A DNA stretch of 5,005 bases from JACOVP01 sp035289145 (lineage in GTDB: Archaea > Nanobdellota > Nanobdellia > SCGC-AAA011-G17 > UBA489). The notes beneath the pieces were generated by a model. It saw only the letters and a list, made by a program, of their open reading frames with translations, did no database searches and had not been told where the DNA came from. Of this stretch, positions 4,839 to 5,005 are shown piece by piece. Location: assembly GCA_035289145.1 (NCBI GenBank), contig DATDXZ010000018.1, positions 1 to 5,005 of the forward strand. The letters run 5' to 3'. Numbering within the stretch: position 1 is the first letter of the stretch; every line of letters begins with the position of its first letter. The position numbers were made by a program, and so were the translations under genes.

Positions 4839-5005
4839 ATGTTTTAGTCGTACAAATCTGAGATAGAATGCAATGACAATTACAAGCATGACTAAAGGCA
4901 GTCTAAACCAAAATGTGGAGAAGAATGACTTTCCGCGTATTTGCTGCAGAGGTTTTTCAGGCAGACGTTCTTCATCTATTACGTCTGATCCTTTGAAAGG
5001 TTGTT
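4833..5005 (-). CDS. C-terminal part of an unknown protein with a final transmembrane helix (partial)
   Basis: On the minus strand, a frame open from the right edge (complete codons from 5003) gives 56 residues and stops at TAA (complement of 4833-4835). A charged segment (DVIDEERLPEKPLQQ) is followed by a short aromatic stretch and a strong hydrophobic helix, RLPLVMLVIVIAFYLR (34-49), then a basic tail ending KHK. It could be a tail-anchored or small membrane protein with the charged part in the cytosol. I do not recognise it. The run from IRG to YLR faintly resembles the first membrane helix of archaeal STT3/AglB proteins, but the frame stops where such a protein would continue, so that is a weak idea only. 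It converges on truD. Confidence 0.65.
   Translation of the reverse strand, partial: QPFKGSDVIDEERLPEKPLQQIRGKSFFSTFWFRLPLVMLVIVIAFYLRFVRLKHK

Overview
The window looks like a piece of a compact archaeal genome, most likely a DPANN-type lineage such as Woesearchaeota or Pacearchaeota; that placement is inference. The evidence is a set of strong archaeal TATA boxes (around 155-165 and 3263-3270), one of them placed for a leaderless transcript, together with ATGA stop/start overlaps, very short intergenic gaps, an archaeal-style RelBE pair and a TruD-type tRNA pseudouridine synthase. No RNA gene, insertion sequence or CRISPR array was found.

Layout: (1) 1-70 holds what is probably the last 22 codons of an upstream gene, followed by a compact inverted-repeat structure (70-123) and a promoter. 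(2) 206-3252 is a tightly packed six-gene operon on the + strand: a membrane-anchored DsbA-like thiol oxidoreductase, a thioredoxin-fold lipoprotein, a lipoprotein joining a Kunitz-like six-cysteine module to a CuA-type cupredoxin, a DoxX-like membrane protein, a DUF1461-like membrane protein and a small cytosolic glutaredoxin-like protein. Neighbours overlap by 4, 4 and 20 bases, sit 1 base apart, and overlap by 4 again, so they are probably translationally coupled. (3) 3263-3760 is a RelB/RelE-type toxin-antitoxin pair with its own TATA box and three copies of ACTAT spaced exactly 10 bp apart. (4) truD (3762-4811) starts one base after the toxin stop, with no clear promoter of its own. (5) A convergent minus-strand gene of unknown function runs off the right edge. 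Its stop and the truD stop lie in the two copies of a perfect 16-bp tandem duplication.

The most interesting unit is the six-gene operon. The cupredoxin keeps every side-chain ligand of a CuA dinuclear copper centre with the same spacing as cytochrome oxidase subunit II. It has no oxidase subunit beside it, and it lacks the glutamate and tryptophan that the oxidase subunit uses for metal binding at the interface and for electron entry. Two extracytoplasmic CxxC proteins, a DoxX-like protein, a DUF1461 protein and a cytosolic glutaredoxin are encoded with it. A reasonable hypothesis is a cell-surface thiol/copper redox module: disulfide formation for the cysteine-rich Kunitz-like domain, reduction and copper loading of the CuA cysteines, and electron or thiol exchange across the membrane. 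This is inferred from motifs and gene order and is not demonstrated.
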